A stretch of 64,000 nt of DNA from NCBI GenBank assembly GCA_037952775.1, contig JBANAY010000003.1:7812001-7876000 (forward strand). Direction: 5' to 3'. The stretch comes from Clonostachys chloroleuca (taxonomy: Eukaryota; Ascomycota; Sordariomycetes; Hypocreales; Bionectriaceae). The notes under the pieces were generated by a model. It had not been told where the DNA came from, ran no database searches, and worked only from the letters and a program-made list of their open reading frames with translations. Position numbers and translations under genes: made by a program. This document shows, piece after piece, positions 11,571 through 21,890 of the stretch. The first letter of the stretch is position 1, and each line of letters begins with the position of its first letter.

Positions 11571-13116
11571 ATGACAACCATGGAAACAACAACGGCTAGC
11601 CCCGAGCAGCCCACGAGACTGCCTCACCACACTGGCGCTTATCTAGCAGAGAACAGGGGCCCAATGGTGGTGGCCATCTGCGTGACACTGGCCTCGATAA
11701 GCACCATCTTCGTTTTCCTTCGCCTGTTCACCCGAGGAAAGATAATGGCCAAAGTTCAGCTTGATGACTGGCTCACGTCAGTATCTGTGGTAAGAATTCA
11801 GACGCTGATACCCATCCTGCCCGCGAATATAAGGCTAAAGGAAGTTGAAGTTGCTGCAGTGGGCTTGTGTCGCATGTGTTGTGTTGGCTACCGAAGAAGG
11901 AAACGGGCGGCATGTTGATACCCTCAGCGCTCACCAGAAGGAACGCACAATATTCTGGACCTTGCTCGCCTTCGCCACGGCAACCCCTGGATTCGGTCTT
12001 CCGAAGATCGCCGTGGTGGCTTTACTCAGCCGACTGATGAACCCGGCAAAATGGCATGCATACTTCCTGTGGGCGCTCTCGGGAACTTGTATGGCGTCGT
12101 TGGTCGGCTGCATCATCTTCCTCTACTCTCTGTGCACACCTGTGCAGTCTCTCTGGGTGACGAACATGCCCGAGAGGAAATGTTTGCCAATAGAGACACT
12201 GGTAAAATATTGCGTGTTTGCGGGCAGTAAGCTGTATGTTCAGGGAGTGTCTGGCGAGCTCGACTAACATTTATTGTAGGCCTCTCGGCTTTTACCGACC
12301 TTTACCTAGCGATCTATCCTGCAACCGTGCTTTTCAAGCTTCAGATGAACATCAGGAAGAAAATTGGCCTGAGTGTGGCCTTGGGCATAGGATCCATGTA
12401 AGTGGTCGGCTTGTCCGCTCTCAGGATATGAAACCTTGCTAACAGAGCTAGAGCTACCATCATCGCCGTCACGAAATGTACCCGGCTGCCTGCTCTGGCC
12501 GAAGTGGATTTTAGCTGTACGTATACCCCATAGCTCACTGATTTTCTATTGATCCCAATTTGTAACCATAGATAAAACCGCTGATCTTGTTATCTGGCTC
12601 GTGTTAGTCTTTTCTATTCCTCCGTTGTACACGCGCGTGAATAAAACCAGCTAACACCCGAAAAGTGGCGAAGGCACCGCTATCATTGTGGCTTCGTGTA
12701 TCCCTCTTCTACAGCCGTTGGTAGAGTTTATCTTCGGTCGCCGAGCTCTAAACTCATCCTCCGACCCAAGCAATTTTACACCAAACCGACATACGCGAGG
12801 AAAGAAAGACCTAGTAACAGGCACACAGATTACAAACAAGCGCCGTAGTCTACGCCGCGATCCGAACCACGATGCCTCCGATACCGAGCTGGTAGAAGTT
12901 GAATCACAGGAAACATTCTTGCGCGAGCTCGACCCAGTCGAAACTGCCGACCATCTGGCATCTGCAAGTACTGATATGGATATGGGCAACCGCATTTTAC
13001 GGACGGATGTTGTAACGATATCATATGACAGGAAGACTATACAGGGGAAGATAGACGAGGCAAAAGTCCCTAGTAGGTCTTGTGACGACCCTGGCCATGG
13101 TTGGGTGAAGCTGTGA
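11571..13116 (+). CDS. SAT4/Pth11-like seven-helix membrane protein
   Basis: An integral membrane protein of the fungal rhodopsin-like (SAT4/Pth11-related) family, about 421 residues. Exons: 11571-11789, 11851-12226, 12280-12397, 12446-12516, 12572-12602, 12666-13116. The hydrophobic core includes the LDDWL motif after helix 2, a charged loop, and later helices ending in EGTAIIVASCIPLLQPL. A hydrophilic tail of about 140 residues follows. ATG 11580 (ACCATGG) has better context than 11571. Acceptors of introns 1 and 3 are ambiguous by 6 nt (11844/11850; 12445/12451) without changing the frame. Some Pth11-like proteins sense surfaces or ligands; the role of this one is unknown. Confidence 0.82.
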
Positions 13117-14149
13117 GTATTGGCAAAATAAGACGGAAATTCAACTCCATTTAAGGAAGAGAATTCCGGTCATCTGGGCCGGCTTGATTCGAGCAATGAA
13201 GCAAGAATTAGAAAATGGCAACTCCTTTAGTCAGTAGCTGAAAGTGGCTGTTTGAATGATTTGCACAGTGTTTGTGATCTTAATTTTGACTGTCGGGTGT
13301 CAGGTGCTGGAGAAGGAAGACAACTTCCTAGTCCATCGCACTTTACTCTGAAGCTAGATCGGTACAGCATGCGGAAGGAGACGGCTCAGAAATCGACCGT
13401 AATCAGAAGATCATTGGTTGTGAGCGGAGGAAGAAATAAGCCTCTGCCAATTCTAGAATCAAAGACATAAGTATAGCATACACACTTAAAATACGACGAA
13501 AGTTTTGGTGAATAATCGACGAATACTCGCGACAAATGGAAGTTCTCAGCCCATTAAGCCGGAAAATTACACCATACGGCTAGAACGAGTTTAAAGTATC
13601 TGTAGTAGGCATATTTTGCAACTATATTCGTGGCCGGAGGGCGTAGCAGGTGTCTGGGGTTTTGCTCTACGCAAACGTAGAAGGATAAAGTTGGATATAA
13701 CCAGAGCAGATCTGGACGCTTCGAGATACACAATCAAGCTGATGCGACGCTGCCCAAATAGGGAGAAAGGAATGACATGAGGTGGTATCTTTATGGGCGG
13801 GGCTTACTGTCTGGACTCCGCATCTCTGACGTGAGTTCTGGCAAGTTTTCTAAAATAATGAAGGGAAAAGCAAATTCCGGGCGGTGCTGGCTCATTGCTG
13901 GCCCAACGCGGCTTATCTAGTCCCCAAAAATATCAGTCAAGTTGATAGTGAAGACATAGTTCAACTATACGCGTATGGCATGCCTGGGGTGGAGTTGCGG
14001 ACTTTGCGGACATGGAAAGGATTGTGCCGAGTGATGTTTCCTTTAGCACTGTAAGTGCTATAAAGTCTGGGCTGCTCGCTCGCTAAAACTGAACGATAGA
14101 ATACTAAACAGGAATTTGTTATTGCTACCGGTTATACGCCATCATTAAC
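13117..14149. other. Intergenic, promoter of the SDR gene
   Basis: No gene recognised. An inverted repeat (14045-14059) overlaps the first base of a TATAAAG box at 14059-14065, about 85 bp before the SDR ATG. Nothing else stands out. Confidence 0.5.
14045..14065 (+). promoter_or_regulatory. Inverted repeat abutting a TATA box
   Basis: AGCACT-GTA-AGTGCT (14045-14059) is a perfect 6-bp inverted repeat with a 3-base spacer. Its last base overlaps TATAAAG (14059-14065). A factor bound here would compete with or position the basal machinery; this is inference. Confidence 0.35.
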
Positions 14150-15382
14150 ATGGCTTCATCAGAGGAACGTAAAGGCACCATCATCATCACCGGGGCTAAT
14201 GGCGGCCTTGGCGCCGCCATTGTGACAAAGATACTCGGCGAAAGAGAACTGTCAGCAACACATACTGGCTTATACACTGTCCGCAAGGCTTCCACTGCGT
14301 CGGCACTCAAGAATGCACTGAACGGAGCTCCCCATACTCACAAGCATGAGATTCTGGAAATGGATCTTGGATCCATTGCCAGCGTACGAGACACGGCGGC
14401 CAAGCTGAATGAGCGGATTGCAGCAGGTGATCTCCCTCCAATTAGGGCGCTCATCTTAAACGCAGCGTATCAAGACAGCGAAGAACTTGTACGGAGCCCT
14501 CCTAATCTTAGTGAGGATTGGCAGTATGAGCTGACTTAGTACAGCACATGTCAGAAGATGGTTATGAGATGACATGGCAGGTTAACTACTTGGCAAATCA
14601 ACTCCTGGTGCTGATGCTGCTACAAAGCATGGACACCACTCACGGTAGGATAGTTATTATCGGAAGCTGGTCTCATGAGTAAGTAGTTAGAGGAGACACC
14701 TTGTACGGATTCCTACTGACTGCGTCTGTGTGCAGCATCGACGATAACAGAAATTTAAATGGCGGAGAGCCGTACAAAGGTTGGAATTCCCTCTATCCAG
14801 GCGCGAAAGAACTTGCCAAGGGCGAGTGGAGCAGGCCAGATAGTGGTGGGGGATGGTATACGGGATATCGACGATATGGAGCGAGCAAGCTTTGCGCCGT
14901 CATGCTGATGTAGGTTGAGCTTTGTCCTATTGCAAAGTTGTTGAACTGTACAACGGATTGATACTAATAATAACGAATCCTAGGCACGAGCTTGCGATTC
15001 GTCTTGGGAAAGATCCGGACCTTTCCAGCATTGCCGTCTTTGGTTTGGACCCTGGCGCAATGAGCTCCGGTATCACTCGTAGACGCGGTCTTGTCATGAA
15101 AGTTCTCATTAAGGGATTGATGCCTGTTCTCGCTCCAATTCTGGTATGGTCCAATCCTAATGGAACATTTAGAACCACTCAGAAGAGTGCCGAAGATGTT
15201 CATCGCCTTTGTTGGGAAGTGAAGCTTCCCCGAAAGGGACACCTCTCTATGTGAATGGCACGGACGAGCTGGAAACATCAAGAGAGGCTCAAGACGAAGA
15301 AAAGCGAAAGGAACTATGGAAATATGGTCTGGAAGTGATGGAGTTGAAAAGGGAAGGTACTGTTCTCAAGAACTGGCAATAA
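14150..15382 (+). pseudogene. Short-chain dehydrogenase, one-base frameshift near the 3' end
   Basis: An NAD(P)-dependent SDR with cofactor motif TGANGGLG, the NAAYQ segment, a Ser in IGSWSH and the catalytic YGASK. Exons: 14150-14488, 14545-14678, 14736-14909, 14984-15382; introns 56, 57 and 74 nt. In the last exon the frame reaches TGA at 15252-15254, but the natural C-terminus (LYVNGTDELE and a charged helix ending in LKNWQ) lies in another frame and ends at TAA 15382. One more base near GGG 15214-15216 joins them, giving 348 residues and a coding length divisible by three. The core enzyme fold precedes the lesion, so activity may persist. Substrate unknown. Confidence 0.75.
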
Positions 15383-15501
15383 GATAAACTAGGAGTGTCA
15401 GTCGTTTCCTCGTCCTGTTTCTCGCATCAGATTAAGACCGAGAGTCATAACGTATCATCAACTGTACCACTGGGCTATGAATTCATTAGTCGCAACTGCC
15501 T

Positions 15502-16083
15502 TCATTGCTCATTATTCTGCAACCACTTACAAGCCATTAATATATTGGTACGCTTCAATAAATTTTCACCAGCTGTCTTCGCTCTCCGCTCCCACCTCTC
15601 TGCCCTCCTTTGAGCTCGACCCTCTTTTGACCACCAAGAAGATTTTGAAGCATCTCCATAAACCTCCTCGGGAGGGGGTATAGTACCAGCTGCTCTGCCT
15701 TCTCGATACTGCATCGCCTGATCACGGTAGAACGCACGATTTTGGGCTTGTGCAACTCGCTGTCCCACAAGGCCTCCCACCACACCACCTGTCACCATGT
15801 CGCCGACTATAGAGCCTTCGCCCATCGATCCAACAACAGCGCCGGCAGTCATTCCGGCATTTTGCATCTGGGATTGGTATTGTGGGTATGGTCGGGTAAC
15901 ATCTTGAGGAAGAGACGGCTTCGCCTGACTTGGAGCAGAGACCCTCTGAGACGAAGTTGGGGCTGACAGGGAAGATGCCGGCGATTCTTCTCTGTTTTTC
16001 TCGGTGCTTGTGCTGTTGGGGCCATGAGCTGGCTGGGAATTAGCCGGGCTATGTGAGTGGAGGACCTTGTCGAGAAGTGTCAT
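15502..16083 (-). CDS. Hypothetical protein with glycine-zipper segment
   Basis: A single-exon 193-residue protein. The N-terminal third is Ser/Pro-rich and disordered. Residues about 75-110 form a glycine-zipper-like hydrophobic stretch (GAVVGSMGEGSIVGDMVTGG and onward) resembling membrane-inserting or oligomerising segments. The C-terminal part is charged with many Arg and Lys residues (RAERWERRAKTAG). I recognise no named family. It lies tail to tail with the upstream SDR gene and about 120 bases from its stop. Confidence 0.65.
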   Translation of the reverse strand: MTLLDKVLHSHSPANSQPAHGPNSTSTEKNREESPASSLSAPTSSQRVSAPSQAKPSLPQDVTRPYPQYQSQMQNAGMTAGAVVGSMGEGSIVGDMVTGGVVGGLVGQRVAQAQNRAFYRDQAMQYREGRAAGTIPPPEEVYGDASKSSWWSKEGRAQRRAERWERRAKTAGENLLKRTNILMACKWLQNNEQ

Positions 16084-16682
16084 GGTAATGGAGATGTTAA
16101 GTGTTCCCGGTGATGGAAGACAGTTCAGTCAACAATAGATGAACGTGGATTCAGCTGTCAAACAGTGTTAGAAATAGCTGCTTCCTAGGAGACATTCACA
16201 GATCTACGCTTTAATGCTCCCTTGCTTCCTGTTTCCCCCTTTGCTGGACTCATCTATTCAAGCCACGTACGTAGATGGTCTTACCGTCCCGGGCATGGTC
16301 ATGAGGCTGAACATGCTGCAAAGCGTGCTGATAGGATAGCGCGGATAGAACGGCAGCCGTGAAAAACTGCCAAAAGTGCGCATTCGACTAGCTGACGGCT
16401 GATTGCTCTTGAACTTGGAGCAAATGACGTAGAGAAATGATGACTACTGACATACCACCAAACACTGAACCATGAGACATAAGATTGCATATTCTGCTAT
16501 TTACAGGTCCCCAACGAGCTGTAGAAGAACAACAAGAACCTCTCTGATATTTAATATCCTTGATGTAGTTGGGTTTAAATTGAGTGAGTATGTGATTCTG
16601 ACATTGCTGATACTTGGTGCAAAGTCTCACAAATTGTTTTCGGACTGATCCGTACATGTAGTTGCGCCAGACTGCGAACATG
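16084..16682. other. Intergenic between two minus-strand genes
   Basis: I see no gene and no clear regulatory motif. It should include the promoter of the glycine-zipper gene and the 3' region of the cupin gene. Confidence 0.45.
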
Positions 16683-17264
16683 TTACTTTCCCACCAATAA
16701 GCCCTGCAGTGCCTCCTCAGTGTCGTACTTAGCAAGAAGACTTTTCCTCAATTCTTCAATTTCTTCTCCTTTTGTCGCTCGTACCCCGTCTAGCATCTCC
16801 TTGGCCGGGCCAATGAGCTGTGCGTCGCCCAAGCCCATGATAATTGCCATGAGCACCACACTATCCCCCAGCTTCTGCAACTCACCATCCGCATCTAGCC
16901 CGTTCATAATCTTCAATAGTCTCTCGAAATCAGCATCCCCAGGCGTGACAACAACCCGGAGCACTGTCTCCTCGTCTCCCACCAGGTACTTGTGGTACTG
17001 GCCAGGATTAATTGTCACCGGCTTGCGAACCTCCAGCCTCTGGGCTGATGCCTCTAAAGCGTCGAGGTCAGGTTCGGAGGAATCATAAACGGACATGGAC
17101 CCGCTGATCAAATCGAAGGTTTCAGAGAAGCGAGAGTGGAAGTGCGGGGGGACTGTCGTGCCCGGCGTCATGGTTTCGATGAAGATGGTGCGGGCGCCCC
17201 CATTGAGGGTCGTTGACTCCTCTAGCTGGAATCGGCGTTTATCCCAGCGGCGTTCGGCTGACAT
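16683..17264 (-). CDS. Cupin-domain protein
   Basis: A single-exon protein of 193 residues from Met MSAERRWDKRRF. The cupin barrel shows motif 1 as PPHFHSRFSETFDLISGSM (two His and one Glu as metal ligands) and motif 2 near NPGQYHKYL. An in-frame ATG 99 bases upstream (17363) would add 33 basic residues. I reject it because the TATAAA box on the minus strand at 17386-17381 would then sit only about 20 bases from the start, whereas it is about 117 bases from 17264, like the TATA spacing of neighbouring genes. The C-terminal helices (residues 120-193) are an extension of the single cupin. The reaction is unknown. Confidence 0.8.
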   Translation of the reverse strand: MSAERRWDKRRFQLEESTTLNGGARTIFIETMTPGTTVPPHFHSRFSETFDLISGSMSVYDSSEPDLDALEASAQRLEVRKPVTINPGQYHKYLVGDEETVLRVVVTPGDADFERLLKIMNGLDADGELQKLGDSVVLMAIIMGLGDAQLIGPAKEMLDGVRATKGEEIEELRKSLLAKYDTEEALQGLLVGK

Positions 17265-17380
17265 TTTCTTGGTTGCAGAAAGGATATTGAAGCTTAAGGC
17301 GTGAGATAAAGGGCGTAAGCAAGTTGTCGGAAAGAGGATGAAGTTTAGGTTATGGTTCCTCACTCCACGACGAGGCGGAG

Positions 17381-17386
17381 TTTATA
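17381..17386 (-). promoter_or_regulatory. TATA box of the cupin gene
   Basis: TATAAA on the minus strand, about 117 bp upstream of the preferred cupin ATG. The spacing decides which ATG is used. Confidence 0.5.
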
Positions 17387-18132
17387 AAAGCGTTAAGCGT
17401 GAACAGGGCACCCCACAAAGAGCTGGGAACATGCTCCTGCTGACGTCTTTCTTGTCGGATCGCGGTTAGGCGCGTAAGCAATTTGAGGGTACTCGAGGCT
17501 GATATTTCCAATCACAGATCCATTCCTCGCGGGTCTAGATTGTAAACGCTCTGTTCCCCACAGTAAGCGCATTCACTTGTTGGGACCTGTCTCCATTTGG
17601 GTAGCTCAGGGATTTGGGGGGGGGGGGGGGGGGGGGGGGGGGTTGAACCGACAAGAAAATAAGAGAGCGATGAATTGGTTGATCCGAGAACGGGTATGTG
17701 TTGCTGTGATGGTACATATTTGTTACACGTACCTGTAGGTTGATGTCTCAATTGCCTCACAAGAACAGATCAATCATATTCAAGTCATCGCTGGTGACCG
17801 CCATTTGAACACGGCAATTGCGCATTTAGTTGTCTGGTCCTCTGCTGTGCATAACTCTGGGTTCTGCTGGAGTGTACAATTCATTCACGGACACAGAGTA
17901 ACAAAACTTGGGATTCAGTTGCATCTTCTGATGACAGCTGTGAATCAGATGGACATTCACTGATAAGGAGCCTCATGGTCAGATGAGATTCGGATGTACA
18001 AAAGATCCGAGCAGGGTAGTACCGAGGTCACAAAGTGGGCTTATTCATATATTGCCTCTCCCCCCTCAGTTTTTCTGTTCTCCTCCTCTCTCGATCATAT
18101 TTGATCAACCCGACTTGATTGCACTTGAAACG
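17387..18132. other. Divergent intergenic region with poly-G tract
   Basis: It separates the cupin (minus) and GNAT (plus) genes. A G27 run is annotated separately. A pyrimidine-rich stretch (about 18055-18095) precedes the GNAT start. No gene recognised. Confidence 0.5.
17616..17642 (+). repeat. Poly-G tract of 27 bases
   Basis: An uninterrupted run of 27 guanines lies between the divergent cupin and GNAT genes. Such a run can form G-quadruplex structures and slips readily, so its true length is uncertain. It may also be inflated by sequencing chemistry. Confidence 0.85.
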
Positions 18133-18842
18133 ATGCCCTCGGACGCTGAACCTGGCAAACTCGAGGATGTGCCTCGCCTCGTTGAGATTTGGGAGGCATG
18201 CTTCAACAGCGAAATACTGCATGCCCTTTTCCCGCCCAATGAGATCGGGAGAACATACCTTACCAGAGCCTGGAATTGGTACATGGAGGAGAACTCGCCG
18301 CCAAAAGTCTTTGTAATTCGAGACGACGACGGTGCGTATGATCACAGAGAAGCTATTTGCGTCTGCTTGACCAACTGACATGGTTCTCGCGAAGGGATTG
18401 TTCAATCTGGCATAGTCATATATGCACAGACTGGCGAGCCCATCAAGTGGCAGGACAGGTGGGCACCACCGATCAAGGGCATGAATGAGGAGATTTTCCA
18501 GGCATTCTGCGAGTCGCTCGATTCTCAACATCATGCCATCATGGGCAACCAGCCGCATTCCTGTTCGTATATGCACTTTCAGCTCCGCCCGTCCACTATT
18601 GCTCTCTAACGCGACTTGAAGTTGTTGAAACTCTGATGACGCATCCTTCCGCCCAACGTCAGGGCTTTGGCTCAAAGCTTCTGGATCGGGCAGCTCGCGT
18701 TAACCCGGAACTACCCACCTACCTCGACTCTGAACCTGGCGCCGTTGGATTGTATCAACGGGTTGGCTTCGTAAGGCAGCCAGAAGAGCTACAAAAGAAC
18801 CCTGATGCCATCCCCTTGCTTCGGCCCGCGGTTGGCAAGTAA
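18133..18842 (+). CDS. GNAT-family N-acetyltransferase
   Basis: A 195-residue acetyltransferase with a GNAT fold. Exons: 18133-18331, 18395-18562, 18622-18842; introns 63 and 59 nt with clear branch sites. The acetyl-CoA loop is visible as HPSAQRQGFGSKLLDRA (motif A, Q-x-x-G-x-G). The C-terminal Tyr region LYQRVGFVRQ is the usual motif B end. The acceptor substrate cannot be told; proteins of this size in fungi include small-molecule and peptide acetylases. No neighbour suggests a pathway. Confidence 0.82.
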
Positions 18843-19331
18843 CTGGGCTTATCTAAGACCGTGCGAGGATTTTTCTCTAAGTCGAAGTGAAACTACTGGT
18901 TTGATTTTCATTTTATGGTGGCTAGGTAGTGTGGATTGAATAACGATGGCGATTTGCTCATCTCGGTTATCGCCAATGTCAACTTCATGAATCTCGTTTC
19001 CCATGTACTCGGTTGTCCTCGCTAAGCTCCTATGAAGGCTTCCGTGTTGATCTTAATTCTGCATGAACCAATATATTGATTGAATTACAAACAAGAAAAC
19101 TAAGCAAACCCACTGGGTGCCTAGTGAACCGCGAGACAATCTAAATGTTGGAGATGAAGAAATTACATATGAATTGGGCAGAGAGTGTATGGGAGAACTG
19201 GTTCAATCGGTTGTAGGTCAGGGAATTCGGGCCTATTTGAAAGCAATACACTTGTAAATAGAGTACCAACTGGGTATATTCATATTGATTCAAACAAAAG
19301 GACAAACGCCAGCTTGAGAGCCACGTAACCG
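18843..19331. other. Intergenic between convergent genes
   Basis: It lies between the GNAT gene (plus) and the large C2H2 gene (minus). I see nothing beyond AT-rich 3' flanks. Confidence 0.45.
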
Positions 19332-21890
19332 TCAGAGGGGAGTCTCCCAGTCTCTGAAGGCGGAGGCCGAACTGTTATCCAACTTATTGACCATCGCTTC
19401 ATCAGTTTCATCTTCGAATCTGAAGTTGTTCCATGATCCGGGTGGCCCATGATCTCCAAAAAGTCCATCCAATAGCATCAAGTCTGGAGATTCAAGTAGA
19501 TCGCTTATGTTGTCCGGGTGGCTGAATGGAATCTGATTTTCTGTTGAAGGGTTGGTTTGGAATTCGTTTGGCGCATGTTCGATCATCGTATGAGATTGCC
19601 TTGACTCCTGTAATTCATTCCTCATTATATTCATCATCGGCAAGATCTCATCGTTCGTCGCTTGATCAGGAACGTCAGTCCTTATGGGTAATAACGCTTG
19701 GTTGTCAGTTTCTTCGAGGCTGCGATTCAATAGTAAGGGTGGTTGCTGGCTATTTGGTCTGCTTGTAACCAATGTATCCGAAGATGACGCAGACTGCTCG
19801 GTGTTGGCCTGAGCACGAGAGGCTACTGCTAGAATTGAATCACCACCGTTTTCATCGCTTGTTGTCGAATCTTTAACCAAGTTCGCAGTCCACCTATCAG
19901 CAATTTTCACTAGCGCTTCCATCAGAACAATCTCAAACAAAGAAGATAGATCACTTTCTGGATTTGATGAAATCGATGCGGGGACTATATTGTGTGATGC
20001 AAGAGTCGTGGAGATAATCCGAGGGCCCTCGGCAACCATCATGTCTTGAAATGTTTCCATCTCAATCGTCAAGTCCGTGTTCACATAAGCGGATCTTGGT
20101 TTCGGGTGATGGTTTGGGAAAAGAATGTAAAAAATGGAGAACCATTGATCTTCAAGAGTCATGCGGTGGCTGACTCTACTTGCTAATAGTTCTTTCTGCT
20201 CTCTTGTGACGCCATCGTAAACAATATTTCGAACCGGGCACATTGCACTTATATCAACCTCAAGATGTTCATTACGTTCATCCTCTGAGGGGAAAATCTC
20301 CTTGCAGCGGGCACAGTATATCGGTAGCTGATGACATCGGGACAGGTGTTGTTTCACATCCTTCACTCTTTTGAGGTTGAACGAGTAACATGAGCGATAC
20401 TTGATAGGATCTTTCTTCGCATATGGGCAGGCCAAGGATGGTTCTCGGCCAGCCGACTTTTTGCTTGCACGAACGCGTTTTCTCGGAGGGCCTCTTCGAT
20501 TGGCACCATTCTGGCCATTGTTGTCATCCATTCCATCCTGATCAGCACCATCGCTCGCTCGTTTACTTCCAGATGATGAGCTAGACGATCCAACCAAAGA
20601 TGATACGCATGGGGCTTGACCAGAAGACGTATTATCTCCAGCATCGGCTACACACGATGCACTTGGCGTGTCCTTGTCTTTGGTGTAGTTATAATAAATT
20701 TCATATAAACGAAGGGCTTCTTCCGTCGCCTTCGATTTTACATGAAGGAAGGGATGGCCATCCGGAAGAACCGGCACGCTTTCAGAATAATCTGACATCC
20801 AGACAGAGTCTGATTCTGAAGATTCCTCATCGGCCGCACCGGAGACGTCGTCTTCTCCGGTTTCTCCAGGAATTGAGACAAGACCGGGGATTTCATACGA
20901 TACATTGCAGTTTTGCTGGGATTGCTCGGTCCAGACCTCTGGAAAGCCATCTGCATCAAGGTGTCCTGGAACGGAGTAGGGTTGGAACTGACTTCCTTGA
21001 TCCTTGGGTTCACTATGCGCGTTAAACATGCCGATGAGGGTCAAATCAGGCTTGAAAAGCCCAGATCCGCAGCCTGCAGTCATCTCGTCCGGGAATGAGA
21101 AGGCGTTGTCTACCGGACTATCCATTTGGTTATCTTCTAGGTGAGTTGCGCGATCTGGAAGACATGAGGTGTCCGTTTCTCTTGAGCTACCCTCGGTCAT
21201 GCCTGGTACTGAGTAGTCGGTAGATTCAGTAACAGATCCTGAGGCAGCTTTGCCCAGTTTCCAATCATTTGAGTGCTTTAGCTTCTCAGCAACTGGCCCA
21301 TTATATAGTGCCTGTGATTTTTGAGACTCTATTAGAGCCATTTCGTCAAGGTCTTCCTGAGTCACCGCTTCAACACGCCATGATAAGACGGAATCACATG
21401 ACATTCTTTCTTGCCATGAGCCAGTGCATAGTACGCCGAGGTCTGGTGGAACTGAAATTCCCTCCACATCAGCCTCATCTGGAGTGTCGTCGTCACTCGG
21501 GACAGAGTTTTTATCCGGCGTCGAATGGATCTCTGCATATACCGAGCTCGATGTACTCTTGCTGTCGATTTGCGGACCCGAGCCATCCTCACAAACAGTA
21601 AACCTGCCTGCGCAATCAACTTCAAACAGACCGATTTGGCGGCGCTGCCGGCTGGATGACCGCCCTTGGTCAATCGGTGAGATCTGGTGTGACGGATCAT
21701 AGGCGTATTGCTGCACTAGATTGGCGTGTGAGGCTGGTAGGCGGGCCATGGCCTGGTGTTCTGAGGCATTCGGGATTAGGTCGCTGGACCAGACGTATAC
21801 AAGCTCGTCAACAGGTTTGGCAGCATTGAACGCCATTGTAGTGATAATAACGCCGGTGGCCGGCCGTGGCTGAAGCAAGATGCCCGTCAC
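19332..21890 (-). CDS. Large fungal C2H2-type protein, putative regulator
   Basis: An uninterrupted 852-residue frame, long and acidic, of the fungal family in which a degenerate C2H2 pair follows ACPYAKKDP-like sequence. Here the domain lies at about residues 485-560: CPYAKKDPIKYRSCYSFNLK, then VKQHLSRCH and CARCKEIFPSEDERNEHLEV. A basic patch PPRKRVRASKK precedes it and may serve as nuclear localisation. The long N-terminal half is Ser/Asp/Glu-rich and looks disordered; the C-terminal end is polar. Members are presumed transcription factors, but no target is established. A 26-bp palindrome sits about 170 bp upstream of the ATG. Being intact over 2.5 kb, it argues against random sequencing error. 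Confidence 0.78.
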   Translation of the reverse strand: MTGILLQPRPATGVIITTMAFNAAKPVDELVYVWSSDLIPNASEHQAMARLPASHANLVQQYAYDPSHQISPIDQGRSSSRQRRQIGLFEVDCAGRFTVCEDGSGPQIDSKSTSSSVYAEIHSTPDKNSVPSDDDTPDEADVEGISVPPDLGVLCTGSWQERMSCDSVLSWRVEAVTQEDLDEMALIESQKSQALYNGPVAEKLKHSNDWKLGKAASGSVTESTDYSVPGMTEGSSRETDTSCLPDRATHLEDNQMDSPVDNAFSFPDEMTAGCGSGLFKPDLTLIGMFNAHSEPKDQGSQFQPYSVPGHLDADGFPEVWTEQSQQNCNVSYEIPGLVSIPGETGEDDVSGAADEESSESDSVWMSDYSESVPVLPDGHPFLHVKSKATEEALRLYEIYYNYTKDKDTPSASCVADAGDNTSSGQAPCVSSLVGSSSSSSGSKRASDGADQDGMDDNNGQNGANRRGPPRKRVRASKKSAGREPSLACPYAKKDPIKYRSCYSFNLKRVKDVKQHLSRCHQLPIYCARCKEIFPSEDERNEHLEVDISAMCPVRNIVYDGVTREQKELLASRVSHRMTLEDQWFSIFYILFPNHHPKPRSAYVNTDLTIEMETFQDMMVAEGPRIISTTLASHNIVPASISSNPESDLSSLFEIVLMEALVKIADRWTANLVKDSTTSDENGGDSILAVASRAQANTEQSASSSDTLVTSRPNSQQPPLLLNRSLEETDNQALLPIRTDVPDQATNDEILPMMNIMRNELQESRQSHTMIEHAPNEFQTNPSTENQIPFSHPDNISDLLESPDLMLLDGLFGDHGPPGSWNNFRFEDETDEAMVNKLDNSSASAFRDWETPL

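Noticed and set aside
17265..17363. Upstream ATG extending the cupin by 33 residues
   Set aside because: It would lie about 20 bases from the TATA box, too close for a leader; the added sequence is not cupin-like.
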